From Fulvivirga imtechensis AK7 (lineage in GTDB: Bacteria; Bacteroidota; Bacteroidia; Cytophagales; Cyclobacteriaceae), in assembly GCF_000331535.1 (NCBI RefSeq), contig NZ_AMZN01000045.1, positions 17,165-81,164 on the forward strand: 64,000 nucleotides of DNA, in the 5' to 3' direction. Positions 17,778-26,685 of this stretch are shown here, one piece after another. How positions within the stretch are numbered: position 1 is the stretch's first letter; each line of letters starts with the position of its first letter. The notes under the pieces were generated by a model that had not been told where the DNA came from, made no database searches, and saw only the letters and a list, made by a program, of their open reading frames with translations. The position numbers and the translations under genes were made by a program.

Positions 17778-18101
17778 TTTTTTAGTTCATCGTTCACAGT
17801 TTATAGTTCGCCGGTTCTCAGTTTTAAAACAATACAGCCTGAACATCAAACACATATCAATCGGTAGTAGACAAAAGGAAGTCGGAAGCACGGAGAGCTG
17901 CAAGCTATAAGCAAAATATCAATTGTTAAACAACAATTAACGAATAACCAAGTCCCAAGCTGAAAGCTAATCCCAACGTCAGACATTATTCAAACGAATA
18001 ACCATTAACCATTAAACCATTAACACCAACACCAAAAGCCCTGCCGAAGTGAATTACGGTTCACCTGGCAGGGCTCCTGACCGGGTTCAGCGTGAATAGC
18101 T
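17778..18101. repeat. Intergenic region with two heptamer arrays and a terminator
   Basis: The 324 bases between two converging genes hold no gene. Bases 17784-17825 form a degenerate 7-bp array (AGTTCAT, CGTTCAC, AGTTTAT, AGTTCGC). Bases 17997-18034 form another (AACCATT units degrading to AACACC). The terminator of the BON gene lies at 18037-18075. Confidence 0.65.
18037..18075 (-). terminator. Rho-independent terminator of the BON-domain gene
   Basis: AGCCCTGCC (18037-18045) pairs with GGCAGGGCT (18067-18075), and an inner GTGAA/TTCAC stem extends the hairpin. Read on the minus strand the hairpin is followed by TTTTGG, a short U-tract. It starts 26 bases beyond the stop of the BON gene. 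Confidence 0.75.
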
Positions 18102-18776
18102 CTAAACAAAGATCTCGGTATTGATCTCGATCTGGTTGTCTACAGTAAGTACCCCCGGTGATGACCAGGCCACTCTTTCGGCTTCTTCTTTTTCCGCCCA
18201 GGACCTGACAGTTCCTCTCAAGGAAACTTTAGACCCGGCAGCCTCCAGTCTGATGGCATTAGAGTCTAAAGTGGCATGTCTGTGGAAGGCCGCGGCTATT
18301 TTGGTTTTGATATCTTTTGTATCAATAACTGAAGGCTTAATGGAGATATTGTTAGTTACCCCTCTTACCCCAACAAGGCTTTCTACACTGCTTTGTGCGG
18401 TGGATTTTTGATACTTCCATTCTACCTCACCATCCAGATATACCCAGCCATTATCCACTTTTACCTCTATCTTATCTTCATTGACAGCAGTATTCCAGCG
18501 CAAGGCATTGCGCACCGCCTCCGCTATCTCTGTATCTGTTTTTTTGCCTGGAGTTCCTGCCTTTACCTCGATATCACATGCAACTACTTTTACTCCATGA
18601 ACACGCTGTGCTGCACGTTCCGCAGCGAGTTTTTTGGTGTAGGTGTCTACCATACCAGAAAGTGTGATCACACCATCATGAGCTGCCACCCCAATTTGCG
18701 TATGTACATCATGCAACTGCGGTTCCCACCTGATCTCCGCCATTACATCTTTTTGAAGTTCATCATTGGTTTTCAT
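18102..18776 (-). CDS. Triple BON domain protein
   Basis: A 224-residue protein composed of three BON domains (about 5-72, 78-145 and 152-220), each with a D/E-x-x-I start, a central VxLxGxV strand (ITLSGMVDT, VYLDGEVEW, VSLRGTVRS) and a final GV..V.N.I motif. BON domains bind phospholipid and occur in OsmY-like stress proteins. Unlike OsmY, no signal peptide is present, so this version is predicted to stay in the cytoplasm. It lies downstream of the Hsp20 gene in the same direction (56-base gap), suggesting a shared stress response. Confidence 0.92.
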   Translation of the reverse strand: MKTNDELQKDVMAEIRWEPQLHDVHTQIGVAAHDGVITLSGMVDTYTKKLAAERAAQRVHGVKVVACDIEVKAGTPGKKTDTEIAEAVRNALRWNTAVNEDKIEVKVDNGWVYLDGEVEWKYQKSTAQSSVESLVGVRGVTNNISIKPSVIDTKDIKTKIAAAFHRHATLDSNAIRLEAAGSKVSLRGTVRSWAEKEEAERVAWSSPGVLTVDNQIEINTEIFV

Positions 18777-18832
18777 TTTGAATAAATTTTTAGTTCATTA
18801 ATTTTTCCTTCACCACTTTCTAAGCTATGTGC

Positions 18833-19294
18833 TCAGGTTACGGCTATTTTATGTGCAGGCCTGGCTGCAGTTACTTTTTCCTTGGGCAGGTGCAGAGTCA
18901 GTAAGCCATTGGCGTACCTGGCATCGATCTTGTCTTCCTTGATACCTTCAGGCAAAGCGAATGATCTGCTAAACGTCTGGTAAGAATATTCCCTGCGCCA
19001 ATAGTTTTCAGATTCTTTTCCTTCCCGCTTTTCTTCTCGTTTCTCCACACTTATTCTGAGGTTATTATTTTCTACCTCAATTTTAAAATCTTTTCGCTCT
19101 AATCCTGGAGCAGCCAATTCAAGGGTAAATTCTTTTGATGTTTCCTTTATGTTTACCGGTGGCAGGTTTAAATGCGGCTTCAAGGCCAACATCGACTCTA
19201 TATCGAACACATCCCTGTTGAAAATACTGTCGGGGTGCAGCCAATCGGTAAAGAAACCGGGTACTCCTGTTTTGGGTTTCACTGTTAAGCTCAT
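18833..19294 (-). CDS. Hsp20 family small heat shock protein
   Basis: A 153-residue small heat shock protein, an ATP-independent holdase. The alpha-crystallin domain spans about 45-140 with the family pattern ELAAPGLERKDFKIEV and the ending ANGLLTLHLPK (G-x-L-x-L-x-L-P-K). The C-terminal I-x-V-type anchor is seen as HKIAVT. A longer open frame reaches 19453, but the start at 19294 is chosen because AAAGGAGGATATA, a perfect Shine-Dalgarno, precedes its ATG and because the upstream residues resemble no Hsp20. The gene is followed by the BON protein gene. Confidence 0.93.
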   Translation of the reverse strand: MSLTVKPKTGVPGFFTDWLHPDSIFNRDVFDIESMLALKPHLNLPPVNIKETSKEFTLELAAPGLERKDFKIEVENNNLRISVEKREEKREGKESENYWRREYSYQTFSRSFALPEGIKEDKIDARYANGLLTLHLPKEKVTAARPAHKIAVT

Positions 19295-19312
19295 TATATC
19301 CTCCTTTGTTAT
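19295..19312 (-). promoter_or_regulatory. Strong ribosome binding site for Hsp20
   Basis: On the minus strand AGGAGG lies 5 bases before the ATG at 19294. Such a full Shine-Dalgarno is rare in this window, where most starts have only A-rich leaders. It decides the start of the Hsp20 gene and suggests high translation. Confidence 0.7.
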
Positions 19313-19419
19313 GTTAAGTTTATTGTATTGTAAAATTAGAGAAGAAGGCACCCTCTTGCGATGACGGATATCAGCGGAAGGGGGGATTTTGGTCCCGTTT
19401 GGTGATGAATTTTGTTGTA

Positions 19420-20316
19420 TTATTTCAAAACATATCTTGCACCCAGGGTCCATAAAAAGCCTGTATCCAGGTCCTCTTCATAAGTTGCTTGGTCAGTAAC
19501 TACTGTTGATGGGTTTACGGGAAATAATACTATGGCTGATGCTGAGAAACGCAGTCTGTTCAGTTTGTAGCTGGCTTGTAACCCCAGTTCATAATCCAGC
19601 ACCTGAAATTTTTCCGATTCCAGAATTTCTACATTCATGATGGTTGTAGAGCCGGTGCCGCCATTACCAGACCCTGAGCCCGGGCCATGCCCTTTTCTGT
19701 CTTTACCGGATCCGGTGGTTGTACTTCTTTGGGTGTAGTATTCGTTGTAGTATTGCTGTGTGCCAAAATTGGTATAAACTGATGGTGTAATGATAAGCCT
19801 GTTACGCATAGTATAGAACATTCGGCTAAGCTCAATTCCTACGAAGAAGTCTGTGTTGCTGCTGAGGCCCAGGCTGGCGTCCGTTAAGATCATGAAAGTC
19901 CTAAAATCATAGCCAAGATACCCCGAAAGATAAGTTCTCATTTCAGCTTGCACGGAATAGCTTTCATCACTGAAAAAGTACTCATCTATAGCTATGCCGA
20001 CAATGAATTTATCGCCAAGGTAGTCATATCCCGCTGCTAATGTATACAGATCTACTCTGTTATTATCATCAGCCGTCAGGTAAGAAAGCGAACCACTAAC
20101 AAAAAGTCCTGACTTATGGTAATAGCCAATAGAAGAGGTCAGGTACGGCGCTTTTGCAGAATCGGCCCTTCCCATGTAGAAATAATCACTTTTATACCGC
20201 ACACCAAAACGAACATAGGATGATACAGAGTCTATATCATAGGAACGTATGGAAGACTGCCCGCTGACTATTTCGAAGGAACCTATCAGCAGCATGGCGA
20301 TAAATATCACTTTCAT
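19420..20316 (-). CDS. Putative outer membrane beta-barrel protein
   Basis: A 298-residue protein with a cleavable signal peptide (hydrophobic 3-15, likely cut after VSGQ near 20). The rest consists of alternating amphipathic strands with many Tyr, Phe and Gly (for example YVRFGVRYKSDYFYMG and LFVSGSLSYL) and ends in LWTLGARYVLK, a barrel-like C-terminal strand. A Ser/Gly-rich insert near residues 205-225 (GPGSGSGNGGTGS) would be a surface loop. No family is recognised. It lies just upstream of the Hsp20 gene but its function is unknown. Confidence 0.7.
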   Translation of the reverse strand: MKVIFIAMLLIGSFEIVSGQSSIRSYDIDSVSSYVRFGVRYKSDYFYMGRADSAKAPYLTSSIGYYHKSGLFVSGSLSYLTADDNNRVDLYTLAAGYDYLGDKFIVGIAIDEYFFSDESYSVQAEMRTYLSGYLGYDFRTFMILTDASLGLSSNTDFFVGIELSRMFYTMRNRLIITPSVYTNFGTQQYYNEYYTQRSTTTGSGKDRKGHGPGSGSGNGGTGSTTIMNVEILESEKFQVLDYELGLQASYKLNRLRFSASAIVLFPVNPSTVVTDQATYEEDLDTGFLWTLGARYVLK

Positions 20317-20412
20317 TTGTCAGTATTGTGTAAGGTTAATTGTTAACCCTTATTGGTTTAGTTTCTCCAGCTTGAAACTTGCAAGTTGAGGCTTAAAGCA
20401 TGTGGCTCCACT

Positions 20413-20441
20413 TGCCAATTGCCTCTGCCTACTGCCTACTG
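20413..20441. repeat. TGCCTAC heptamer array
   Basis: TGCCTAC is repeated in tandem just downstream of the DUF6799 stop, preceded by two degenerate units (TGCCAAT, TGCCTC). A very similar run lies at 60156-60181, next to the stop of the rhodanese gene. Confidence 0.6.
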
Positions 20442-20442
20442 A

Positions 20443-21831
20443 TCAGCGCTGATCACCCATGCGTTTTTTGGCGCCTGCGCCTTCTTTACGCTCTTGTTTT
20501 TCCCGCTCCCGCATATCCATGCGATCCCGCAAGCGTTGTTCCATTTTTTCTCTGAAACGTTCTCGTGTTTCATAACGCTTGCCCTCTAAATCGAGGCATT
20601 CACCATTTCGCAATCGTTCTGTCTTGCCGTTCTTAAGCTGGTAGGAACCATCAGGCCTTACCGTAATGCCGTTTTCCAGTCTCCAGGGTTCATGTAGCTG
20701 CAACTGCACCTGATTTTGAAAACGATAGACATTGCCATTTTGAAACATAAAATGAGGCTCTGACATGGCCATCAACTGTATCTGCATCTGCTCACGGAAT
20801 TGCTCCGGAGATCTGTAACGGTTTCCTTCCGTATCTAAAAGCTCACCCTGATTCAGTCTGGCTTGTTGCTGATTTTTCAGTTGATACGTGCCATCGGGGT
20901 TTACTTTCATGCCATTTGGCATATTTATTTGTTCTTGCACACGTGCCCTTACCTGGTTTTGCACCATGTACATCTGGCCATCCTGCACTTCAAAATGCTG
21001 TTGTTTCATCGCCAGTTGACGGATCTGAGCCTCTTCTCTGAACTGCTCTTGCGAGGCATAATGGTTACCTTCAGCATCCACAACTTCTCCATTTTCCATC
21101 TGAACCCGTTCCTTGTTTTTTATTTGAAAGCTGCCATCGGAATATACCGTTAGTCCATTTTGTAAGGTAACATTTTCCCGTAATTGAGTTCGCTGCTGGT
21201 TTTGGATACGATACATTTCCCCGTCCTGATACATAAAATGCTCCTGAGCAATAGCCTGCAGACCTAATTGCGTGTGCTGACGGAACTGTGTTTGTGTGTT
21301 GTAAATGTTACCCTCAGGATCCACGCATTCACCGTCTCTGAGACGCCTTTGCTGTTGATTCCTGAGTTGGAAAGTGCCGTCAGGGGCAATGCTCGCTCCG
21401 TTTTCTAATGCTACACGTTCTCTTAGCTGAGTTTGTTGTTGATTTTCAAGCCTGAACATCAGGCCATCCTTGTACAGGTAATGCACCTGGTTTTCGGCCT
21501 GTTCTCGTACTTGCATATGCTGGCGAAGTTGCTCTTGCGATGGGTATAGATTGCCTTCCAGATCAAGGCACTGTCCGTTATGCAAGCGAAGCTGTAAGCC
21601 GTTTGAAGTTCGGAAATTGCCATCAGGATATATTATAGAACCGTCTTCCAGCGCCAACTGCTCACGTAGCTTTACCTGACTGTTATCCGTTACCCGCAGC
21701 ACTTGTCCATCTTGAATTAAAAGATGCTCATGAAGGCGATCCTGGTCTCTGTAACGATCCTGGTCGTGTTCTTGTGCCTGTAATGAAAAAGCCATCATTA
21801 TAGACAGACATAAATAAGCTAAATATCTCAT
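20443..21831 (-). CDS. Secreted protein with five DUF6799-like repeats
   Basis: A 462-residue protein with a signal peptide (MRYLAYLCLSIMMAFSLQAQ). The body is five tandem repeats of about 80 residues. Each has a QDGQVLRV-type start, a central L.NG..V.PDGSF strand pair, a core L.NGE.LD.EGN.Y and a Gln/Arg-rich helix (SQEQFREQMQIQ). The pattern matches DUF6799, a Bacteroidota domain of unknown function often found as one or two copies; five copies linked by helices is unusual. The tail (about 430-462) is highly charged. The function is unknown; an extracytoplasmic, filament-like or binding role is possible. Confidence 0.82.
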   Translation of the reverse strand: MRYLAYLCLSIMMAFSLQAQEHDQDRYRDQDRLHEHLLIQDGQVLRVTDNSQVKLREQLALEDGSIIYPDGNFRTSNGLQLRLHNGQCLDLEGNLYPSQEQLRQHMQVREQAENQVHYLYKDGLMFRLENQQQTQLRERVALENGASIAPDGTFQLRNQQQRRLRDGECVDPEGNIYNTQTQFRQHTQLGLQAIAQEHFMYQDGEMYRIQNQQRTQLRENVTLQNGLTVYSDGSFQIKNKERVQMENGEVVDAEGNHYASQEQFREEAQIRQLAMKQQHFEVQDGQMYMVQNQVRARVQEQINMPNGMKVNPDGTYQLKNQQQARLNQGELLDTEGNRYRSPEQFREQMQIQLMAMSEPHFMFQNGNVYRFQNQVQLQLHEPWRLENGITVRPDGSYQLKNGKTERLRNGECLDLEGKRYETRERFREKMEQRLRDRMDMREREKQERKEGAGAKKRMGDQR

Positions 21832-22224
21832 AATATTAATTGGTTTCGTTGATACAAAGCTCGGGACTACACGTTGATTTGGCTATGACACAGGTCGTTC
21901 ACTTATAAGACTCTCGTTACCTGCCGGGACTGAACATTTATTGGGGTAATCACTTATTATAAATGCATTATATACGAAGTCTGCCATTAGACTATCGCGA
22001 ATTAGAGTCTTTAAGAAAACGCCAATTTCTGGCTTCTTGTTACTGGTATGTGGCTCTGGCGACAACTGAATACGGTGAAACTCAGAACTGCCGAACTGTG
22101 AACGGTAAGACTGACAAACTACAAACCGTGAACTGAGAACCGTGAACTGAGAACCGTGAACTGAGAACTGAGAACTGAGAACTGAGAACTGAAAACTGAG
22201 AACTGAGAACTGAGAACTGCTATG
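21832..22224. repeat. Intergenic region with GAACTGA heptamer array and repeat fragment
   Basis: No gene is seen in these 393 bases. A fragment of the mobile repeat family (GTCTTTAAGAAAACGCCAAT, about 22007-22026) is present. Bases 22130-22218 are an almost perfect array of GAACTGA units, preceded from 22083 by degenerate units mixing GAACTGT, GAACGGT and GAACCGT. The array ends a few bases from the stop of the SDR gene. Confidence 0.75.
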
Positions 22225-22980
22225 TCATTTAGCTATCCACCCGCCATCAACAGCCATGGCGTCACCTGTTACGAAGGAGGCGGCATCTGAGCTGAGCCAT
22301 ATAATGGCTTCGGCTACTTCTTCAGGCTGTCCCATGCGACCTACAGGCTCCATGTCTTCATATGCTTTTTCAACGGTCTTATCTTTTCCTGTAACTCGGT
22401 CCACCATTGGGGTTTTGATCACTCCTGGACAAACTACATTAACGCGTATACCAGCCTTGGCATTTTCGAGAGCAGCAGTCTTGGTAAGGCCTACCACAGC
22501 GTGCTTACTAGCCACATAGGCTGGTAGTCCTGGAAAACCCACAAGCCCGGCAATGGAGGCGATATTGACAATAGCGCCTTTTCCCTGCTTCAGCATCACG
22601 GGTATCTCATTTTTCATACAAAGCCAGATGCCTTTGAGATTGATATTGATGGTTTTATCCCAGTTTTCTTCCGTACATTCATGGACAGGTGCATTGACAC
22701 CTTCAATACCTGCATTGTTCACCGCATAATCGAGGCGGCCAAACGCTTTAACGGTTTTGTTTACCATTTCAGCTACATCAGCCGGCTTGGAGACATCACA
22801 TTTGATAAAAATGGCTTCACCACCTTCTTTTTTAATAATATCTATAGTTTCGCTATCTTCTATCCAGTCGGCAACAGCCACTTTTGCGCCTTTTCTTGCA
22901 AAGAGTATGGCGGTAGCCTTTCCGATACCGAATGCGCCGCCTGTTACTAGTGCTACTTTATTTTCGAATATTTTGTCCAT
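22225..22980 (-). CDS. SDR family oxidoreductase
   Basis: A 251-residue classical short-chain dehydrogenase. The dinucleotide loop is TGGAFGIG (13-20), D37 at the end of strand 2 favours NAD(H), NNAG is at 88-91, and the catalytic S142, Y155 and K159 (YVASK) are all present. The C-terminal VDGGW is typical. A longer frame begins at a TTG (23007), but the ATG at 22980 is preferred because MDKIFENKVALVTGG is the normal family N-terminus. Such enzymes act on alcohols or 3-oxoacyl substrates; which one cannot be told. Confidence 0.93.
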   Translation of the reverse strand: MDKIFENKVALVTGGAFGIGKATAILFARKGAKVAVADWIEDSETIDIIKKEGGEAIFIKCDVSKPADVAEMVNKTVKAFGRLDYAVNNAGIEGVNAPVHECTEENWDKTININLKGIWLCMKNEIPVMLKQGKGAIVNIASIAGLVGFPGLPAYVASKHAVVGLTKTAALENAKAGIRVNVVCPGVIKTPMVDRVTGKDKTVEKAYEDMEPVGRMGQPEEVAEAIIWLSSDAASFVTGDAMAVDGGWIAK

Positions 22981-23095
22981 AATTTTTGTGGTCTTTGGTT
23001 TGGACAATATTACAACTGTTCGCAGCGTTGTGTTATGATTATTGTTAGGGGCAGGGGTGATTTACATCATGATGGCAGTTATGGTCTGAATCTTG

Positions 23096-23665
23096 CTATC
23101 TGTCTTTTAGAAACTCATCAATGCTTCCTTTTTGTCGAAAATGGTGGCGCAGATGCATTTCCGCGAACTGAAACCACTCTACGGCACTGAAATAATCATG
23201 ACCGGGATGTTTTGTTTTGCCATTATATGCACTTGTGGTGATTTCCTTTGCTAATGTACCGGCTTCTATTTTTATATACTGCATACCTTCCAGGAGTTGA
23301 GCTTTATTATCAGGCTGAGGAGGAACAGGAAGGTCGGGAGGTCCCTGCAGTTTTTGGTGGGGGTAACTGTTATTTTGAAACCAAATTCCTGCTTCAGTTG
23401 ACATCTTCCCGGACGCGTTTTCATTACTGATAAGGCAGTTTCTGCATTGCTGGAAGTAGTAATCGGTCTCTTCAATAAGGTGAAGATACACCTGACCTAA
23501 CGACCAGCTTGTGGAGTCAGGCGGAAGGCAGAGTTGCTCATGATCGTAATATTGAAGCTCATTGACCCATTGATCGAGGGTTTGATGGAACTGTACAAGT
23601 AAGCAGTTTACAAGCTCTTCTGATTCCTTTTGCTTATTCGAGCTTTGCTTGTGTTGTTGTATCAT
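23096..23665 (-). CDS. DinB family protein
   Basis: A 189-residue four-helix-bundle protein of the DinB/YfiT metal-dependent superfamily. The first helix carries LVQFHQTLDQWV, the second SWSLGQVYLHLIEETDYYF with the first His ligand, and the last MHLRHHFRQKGSID with the terminal HLRHH group. The three-His pattern supports a bound divalent metal. Members include thiol-dependent transferases (bacillithiol- or mycothiol-linked), but the substrate here is unknown. It stands alone between the SDR gene and the acyl carrier protein operon. Confidence 0.85.
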   Translation of the reverse strand: MIQQHKQSSNKQKESEELVNCLLVQFHQTLDQWVNELQYYDHEQLCLPPDSTSWSLGQVYLHLIEETDYYFQQCRNCLISNENASGKMSTEAGIWFQNNSYPHQKLQGPPDLPVPPQPDNKAQLLEGMQYIKIEAGTLAKEITTSAYNGKTKHPGHDYFSAVEWFQFAEMHLRHHFRQKGSIDEFLKDR

Positions 23666-23777
23666 TTTTTTACTATGTTAATTGAAAATGCCAAATTAAC
23701 TAAACCCGAACCTATCTAAAGAGGTGCATCACGACATTTTAGGAGTCCTTTACGACATTATAGAAGATATTTCCGCA

Positions 23778-24032
23778 TTAGCCATGAGAATGCTGATGCT
23801 CACCAATATAATTCATCAGGCTGTCCAATGTCTCAATTTTCCCATAGTCTTCCTCAGGTGTCTCCATTCCAAAGGCCTTATCCATGGCTACAATAAACTG
23901 CAGGTAGTCAAAGGAGTCAATAGCAAGGGTTTGCCGGATGTTGTCATTAGGCTGAAGTTGTCCTGGTTCCGTGTCTGGTGCAATATTCATTAGCAGGTGG
24001 AAAATCGTATTTTTGATTTCTTCTTCATTCAT
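23778..24032 (-). CDS. Acyl carrier protein
   Basis: An 84-residue acyl carrier protein. The phosphopantetheine site is S40 in AIDSFDYLQFI, a variant of the DSL motif with Phe after Ser, as found in specialised carriers rather than in the fatty-acid-synthesis AcpP. Its ATG overlaps the stop of the E2 gene by 4 bases, and it is the last gene of a six-gene operon with 2-oxo acid dehydrogenase and acyl-CoA synthetase subunits. It could hold an acyl group made or received by that complex (inference). Confidence 0.9.
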   Translation of the reverse strand: MNEEEIKNTIFHLLMNIAPDTEPGQLQPNDNIRQTLAIDSFDYLQFIVAMDKAFGMETPEEDYGKIETLDSLMNYIGEHQHSHG

Positions 24033-25243
24033 AGCTGTTCTGGTTGTTTTAAGTGCTGTTTGAGTGCTGTCAGGAATTGGTTTCCAATGTTGCCATCGGT
24101 GGCTCTATGGTCGGCAGCGAGTGTCACTGTCATTACCGGCCTTACTCCCACCATACCATTTTCAGCCCAGGGCTCTTCGGTAATGCCACCAAAGCCTACC
24201 AATGCCACTTGCGGAGGGTAGATAACCCCATAAACGGTCTCCACTGCTCCTTCTCCCAGGCTGGTGACAGTTATGGTAGAGTCTGCCAATTCCGAGCTTC
24301 TCAACTTCAGCGCCCGTGCCCTGGGGATAATATCAGAGAGCATTTTCATCAGCTCATCTGGTGATTTTTCATCTACATGGTGTATGGCTGGCACTATGAC
24401 GCCTCCGGTACGGAGCGATACGACAAAGCCAATATGGATATCTTTTTTTCGCTGCAGTCCGTTCTCCCACCAGCCATTAAGATCTGGCACGTCAGTCAGA
24501 GCCTTGGCCACAGCTTTGAGCAACAGTACGGCCGGAAGCAACCGGTCTTTGGACGATCGCTGCCTGTTGGCTTCAGTAAGCCATGTCAGCGCTGCAGTCA
24601 TATCCACTTTTGTCTGAAGGTAATAATGTGGTATTTCCCGGTTGGATCTGCTCATAGCCGCAGCTACTGCCATCCGGATGTTTTCAGTATAAGACTGAAC
24701 GGAGACTGATGGAGGAGCTATTTCCTCTGCTATAGGCGGTGGAATTTCCTTATGAGGTTGTGTCACCTTTTCCTGAACAGCCTTTTCTATATCTTCTCTG
24801 ATAACAGCGCCTTCCGGGCCACTGCCCCTGACCTTAGAGATATCTATACCCTTTTCTGCCGCAATACGTTTTGCCAGCGGAGAGGCCCGTATACGATGAA
24901 CGGGAGCAGTTACCGGTTCACGCATTTGTTTTACAGGCTCTTTTACCTGAACAGCAGTCATTTTGCTTTCCTCTCTAACCAACTCCGGCTCTTTTTCTAC
25001 TTCTTTCTCAGAAGTGTGGATATAAGTCATTAGCGTTCCCACAGGTACCTTGTCATCTTCTTTGATGACTAATTCACCAATGATACCCTCGTCAAATACT
25101 TCTATATCAATGATGCCCTTTTGTGTTTCGACTTCTGCAATTATATCACCACGCTGTACGTAGTCACCAGGTTTTACTTTCCACTCGCGGAGAAAACCTG
25201 CCTCCATATCGGCTCCTAAACTTGGCATTCTAAACTCCTTCAT
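24029..25243 (-). CDS. 2-oxo acid dehydrogenase complex E2 (dihydrolipoyl acyltransferase)
   Basis: A 404-residue E2 chain. Residues 1-75 form a lipoyl domain with K42 in [10 protein letters not shown] (Gln-Lys-Gly instead of the usual Asp-Lys-Ala). Residues about 128-165 are a peripheral subunit-binding domain ([20 protein letters not shown]). The catalytic domain (about 185-404) ends in [14 protein letters not shown], with the active-site His and the Asp-Gly pair; the usual Val-Ile is Ala-Thr. It carries the acyl group from E1 to CoA. It overlaps E1 beta by 14 bases and the ACP gene by 4. No E3 gene is in the cluster. Confidence 0.93.
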   Translation of the reverse strand: MKEFRMPSLGADMEAGFLREWKVKPGDYVQRGDIIAEVETQKGIIDIEVFDEGIIGELVIKEDDKVPVGTLMTYIHTSEKEVEKEPELVREESKMTAVQVKEPVKQMREPVTAPVHRIRASPLAKRIAAEKGIDISKVRGSGPEGAVIREDIEKAVQEKVTQPHKEIPPPIAEEIAPPSVSVQSYTENIRMAVAAAMSRSNREIPHYYLQTKVDMTAALTWLTEANRQRSSKDRLLPAVLLLKAVAKALTDVPDLNGWWENGLQRKKDIHIGFVVSLRTGGVIVPAIHHVDEKSPDELMKMLSDIIPRARALKLRSSELADSTITVTSLGEGAVETVYGVIYPPQVALVGFGGITEEPWAENGMVGVRPVMTVTLAADHRATDGNIGNQFLTALKQHLKQPEQL

Positions 25244-26234
25244 GTTGTAATATCTTTTTTACGATGGCTACAATCTGATCTTTCTGAGGAATGGAGGCAT
25301 CTTCCAGATGTTTAGGATAGGGCATGGGTACTTCTATGCCGCACAACCGTTGTACCGGGGCATCCAACTCGTAAAAGCACTTTTCGGTGATCCTGGCGCT
25401 TACTTCCGAAGAAATACTGACCGATTGCCAGGCCTCTTCTACAATTAATGCCCGGTGTGTTTTTGCTACTGACGCCATGATCGTTTTTTCATCCAGAGGT
25501 CTCAATACTCTTAGATCCAGCACTTCGGCATCTATACCTGCTTCTGATAATTCTGTTGCAGCTTCCAGCGTTTTATAAACCCCGGGACCATAAGTAATGA
25601 TCGAAATATCCTGCCCCTCTTTTCTGACTTTTGCCCGCCTGATGTCCACAGGTTGCACTTCAGAAGAAATTTCCTGCTCTATATTGAGCATGGATGTATA
25701 CTCGAAAATGATGACCGGATCAGGGTCGGTTAATGCTGTGAGTAGCATAGCCCGGGCATCCTCATGGGTACCTACGGAAAGCACTTTCAGCCCGGGAATA
25801 TGGGCAAATAGCGGTTCCCAACTGTGGGAGTGCTGTGCAGCAAGCTGTCGACCCGTACCACTGTTCATTCTGATGACCACGGGTACATTGAGCTGTCCGC
25901 CCGACATGTGCAGTAGGGTGGCAGCATTGTTGGCGATCTGGTCGAACGCCAGCAGGCTGAAGTTCACCGTCATGATCTCGACAATGGGGCGCATACCCCC
26001 GAGAGCAGCACCGATGCCGGCACCCACAAATCCTGATTCGGAAAGCGGCACGTCCATAATGCGATCAGGCCCGAACTCTTTGAGCAAACCCTTGCTCACG
26101 GCAAAAGCACCACCGTAGCGACCAACATCTTCACCCATCAGGAACACTTTTTCATCTCTGTTCAATGCATCACGTATAGCCTGCTTGATAGCTTCCCGGT
26201 AAGTGAGTGTTATTATGGTGCCGTTGTCATTCAT
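25230..26234 (-). CDS. 2-oxo acid dehydrogenase E1 component, beta subunit
   Basis: A 334-residue beta subunit of the thiamine-diphosphate dehydrogenase (pyruvate/acetoin type). It shows the expected start [14 protein letters not shown], the [11 protein letters not shown] loop, the E at IVEIMTVNF near residue 85 and the transketolase-C domain (about 205-330) with [13 protein letters not shown]. It pairs with the E1 alpha chain encoded further upstream. Unusually, a DUF5655 gene lies between the alpha and beta genes and overlaps both. Overlaps of 8 bases upstream and 14 bases downstream imply tight translational coupling. Confidence 0.94.
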   Translation of the reverse strand: MNDNGTIITLTYREAIKQAIRDALNRDEKVFLMGEDVGRYGGAFAVSKGLLKEFGPDRIMDVPLSESGFVGAGIGAALGGMRPIVEIMTVNFSLLAFDQIANNAATLLHMSGGQLNVPVVIRMNSGTGRQLAAQHSHSWEPLFAHIPGLKVLSVGTHEDARAMLLTALTDPDPVIIFEYTSMLNIEQEISSEVQPVDIRRAKVRKEGQDISIITYGPGVYKTLEAATELSEAGIDAEVLDLRVLRPLDEKTIMASVAKTHRALIVEEAWQSVSISSEVSARITEKCFYELDAPVQRLCGIEVPMPYPKHLEDASIPQKDQIVAIVKKILQHEGV

Positions 26235-26685
26235 TTGATATTACGTGTTTCTTCTTTTTGTCACGAGCTTCTCTTATCCACTCCATCAGCTCCTGATCTA
26301 TGTCTTCCTCTTTTGTGATCTCAACAAAATACAGGTACCGATGCGATGACATCTTTACCGCGCGGCTAACCCTGGGGTGTGCCAGTTGCCTGGCCAGACT
26401 GAAGTCCACCCTGACCTTATCTTTTAAGATCTTTACAGCGGCAAAGGTGAATGTGCTGACAAAGTGTATACAGCACTCCAACGATTCCACTCTGAGTTGG
26501 CCCAGGTCGTGCTCCATTTGGGCTTTGAGCTTTTCGTATAATTTTTTACCCACAGGTTTTCTTTCAAAATGTTGCTCCAAAGGAAAGGGTCTGCAGGAGT
26601 GCGTTTGTTCTTTACGTTCGAATAGCCGCCCACATTGAGGGCAGGTCCATAGTTTAGTTATTTTAGGAGTTTTCACTGTAAACAA
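26227..26685 (-). CDS. DUF5655 domain protein with small zinc-knuckle N-terminus
   Basis: A 152-residue protein. The N-terminus holds a Cys-Cys-His-Cys cluster (WTCPQCGR with C15 and C18, then H29 and C31 in THSC) that could bind zinc. The rest (about 35-150) matches the DUF5655 pattern, including the segment [36 protein letters not shown]5655 has no known function. It overlaps E1 alpha by 23 bases and E1 beta by 8, so it is embedded inside the dehydrogenase operon. A regulatory or assembly role for the complex is possible, but simple insertion of an unrelated gene cannot be ruled out. Confidence 0.78.
   Translation of the reverse strand: MFTVKTPKITKLWTCPQCGRLFERKEQTHSCRPFPLEQHFERKPVGKKLYEKLKAQMEHDLGQLRVESLECCIHFVSTFTFAAVKILKDKVRVDFSLARQLAHPRVSRAVKMSSHRYLYFVEITKEEDIDQELMEWIREARDKKKKHVISNE

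Noticed and set aside
19295..19453. N-terminal extension of the Hsp20 gene
   Set aside because: The extra 53 residues are unlike Hsp20, and a perfect AGGAGG precedes the inner ATG at 19294.
22083..22218. Possible CRISPR array (regular repeats near 22.1 kb)
   Set aside because: The repeat unit is only 7 bases with no spacers, and no cas gene is nearby. It is a heptamer tandem array.
26227..26685. Toxin-antitoxin-like gene inside the dehydrogenase operon
   Set aside because: There is only one small gene, it resembles DUF5655, and no partner gene is present.
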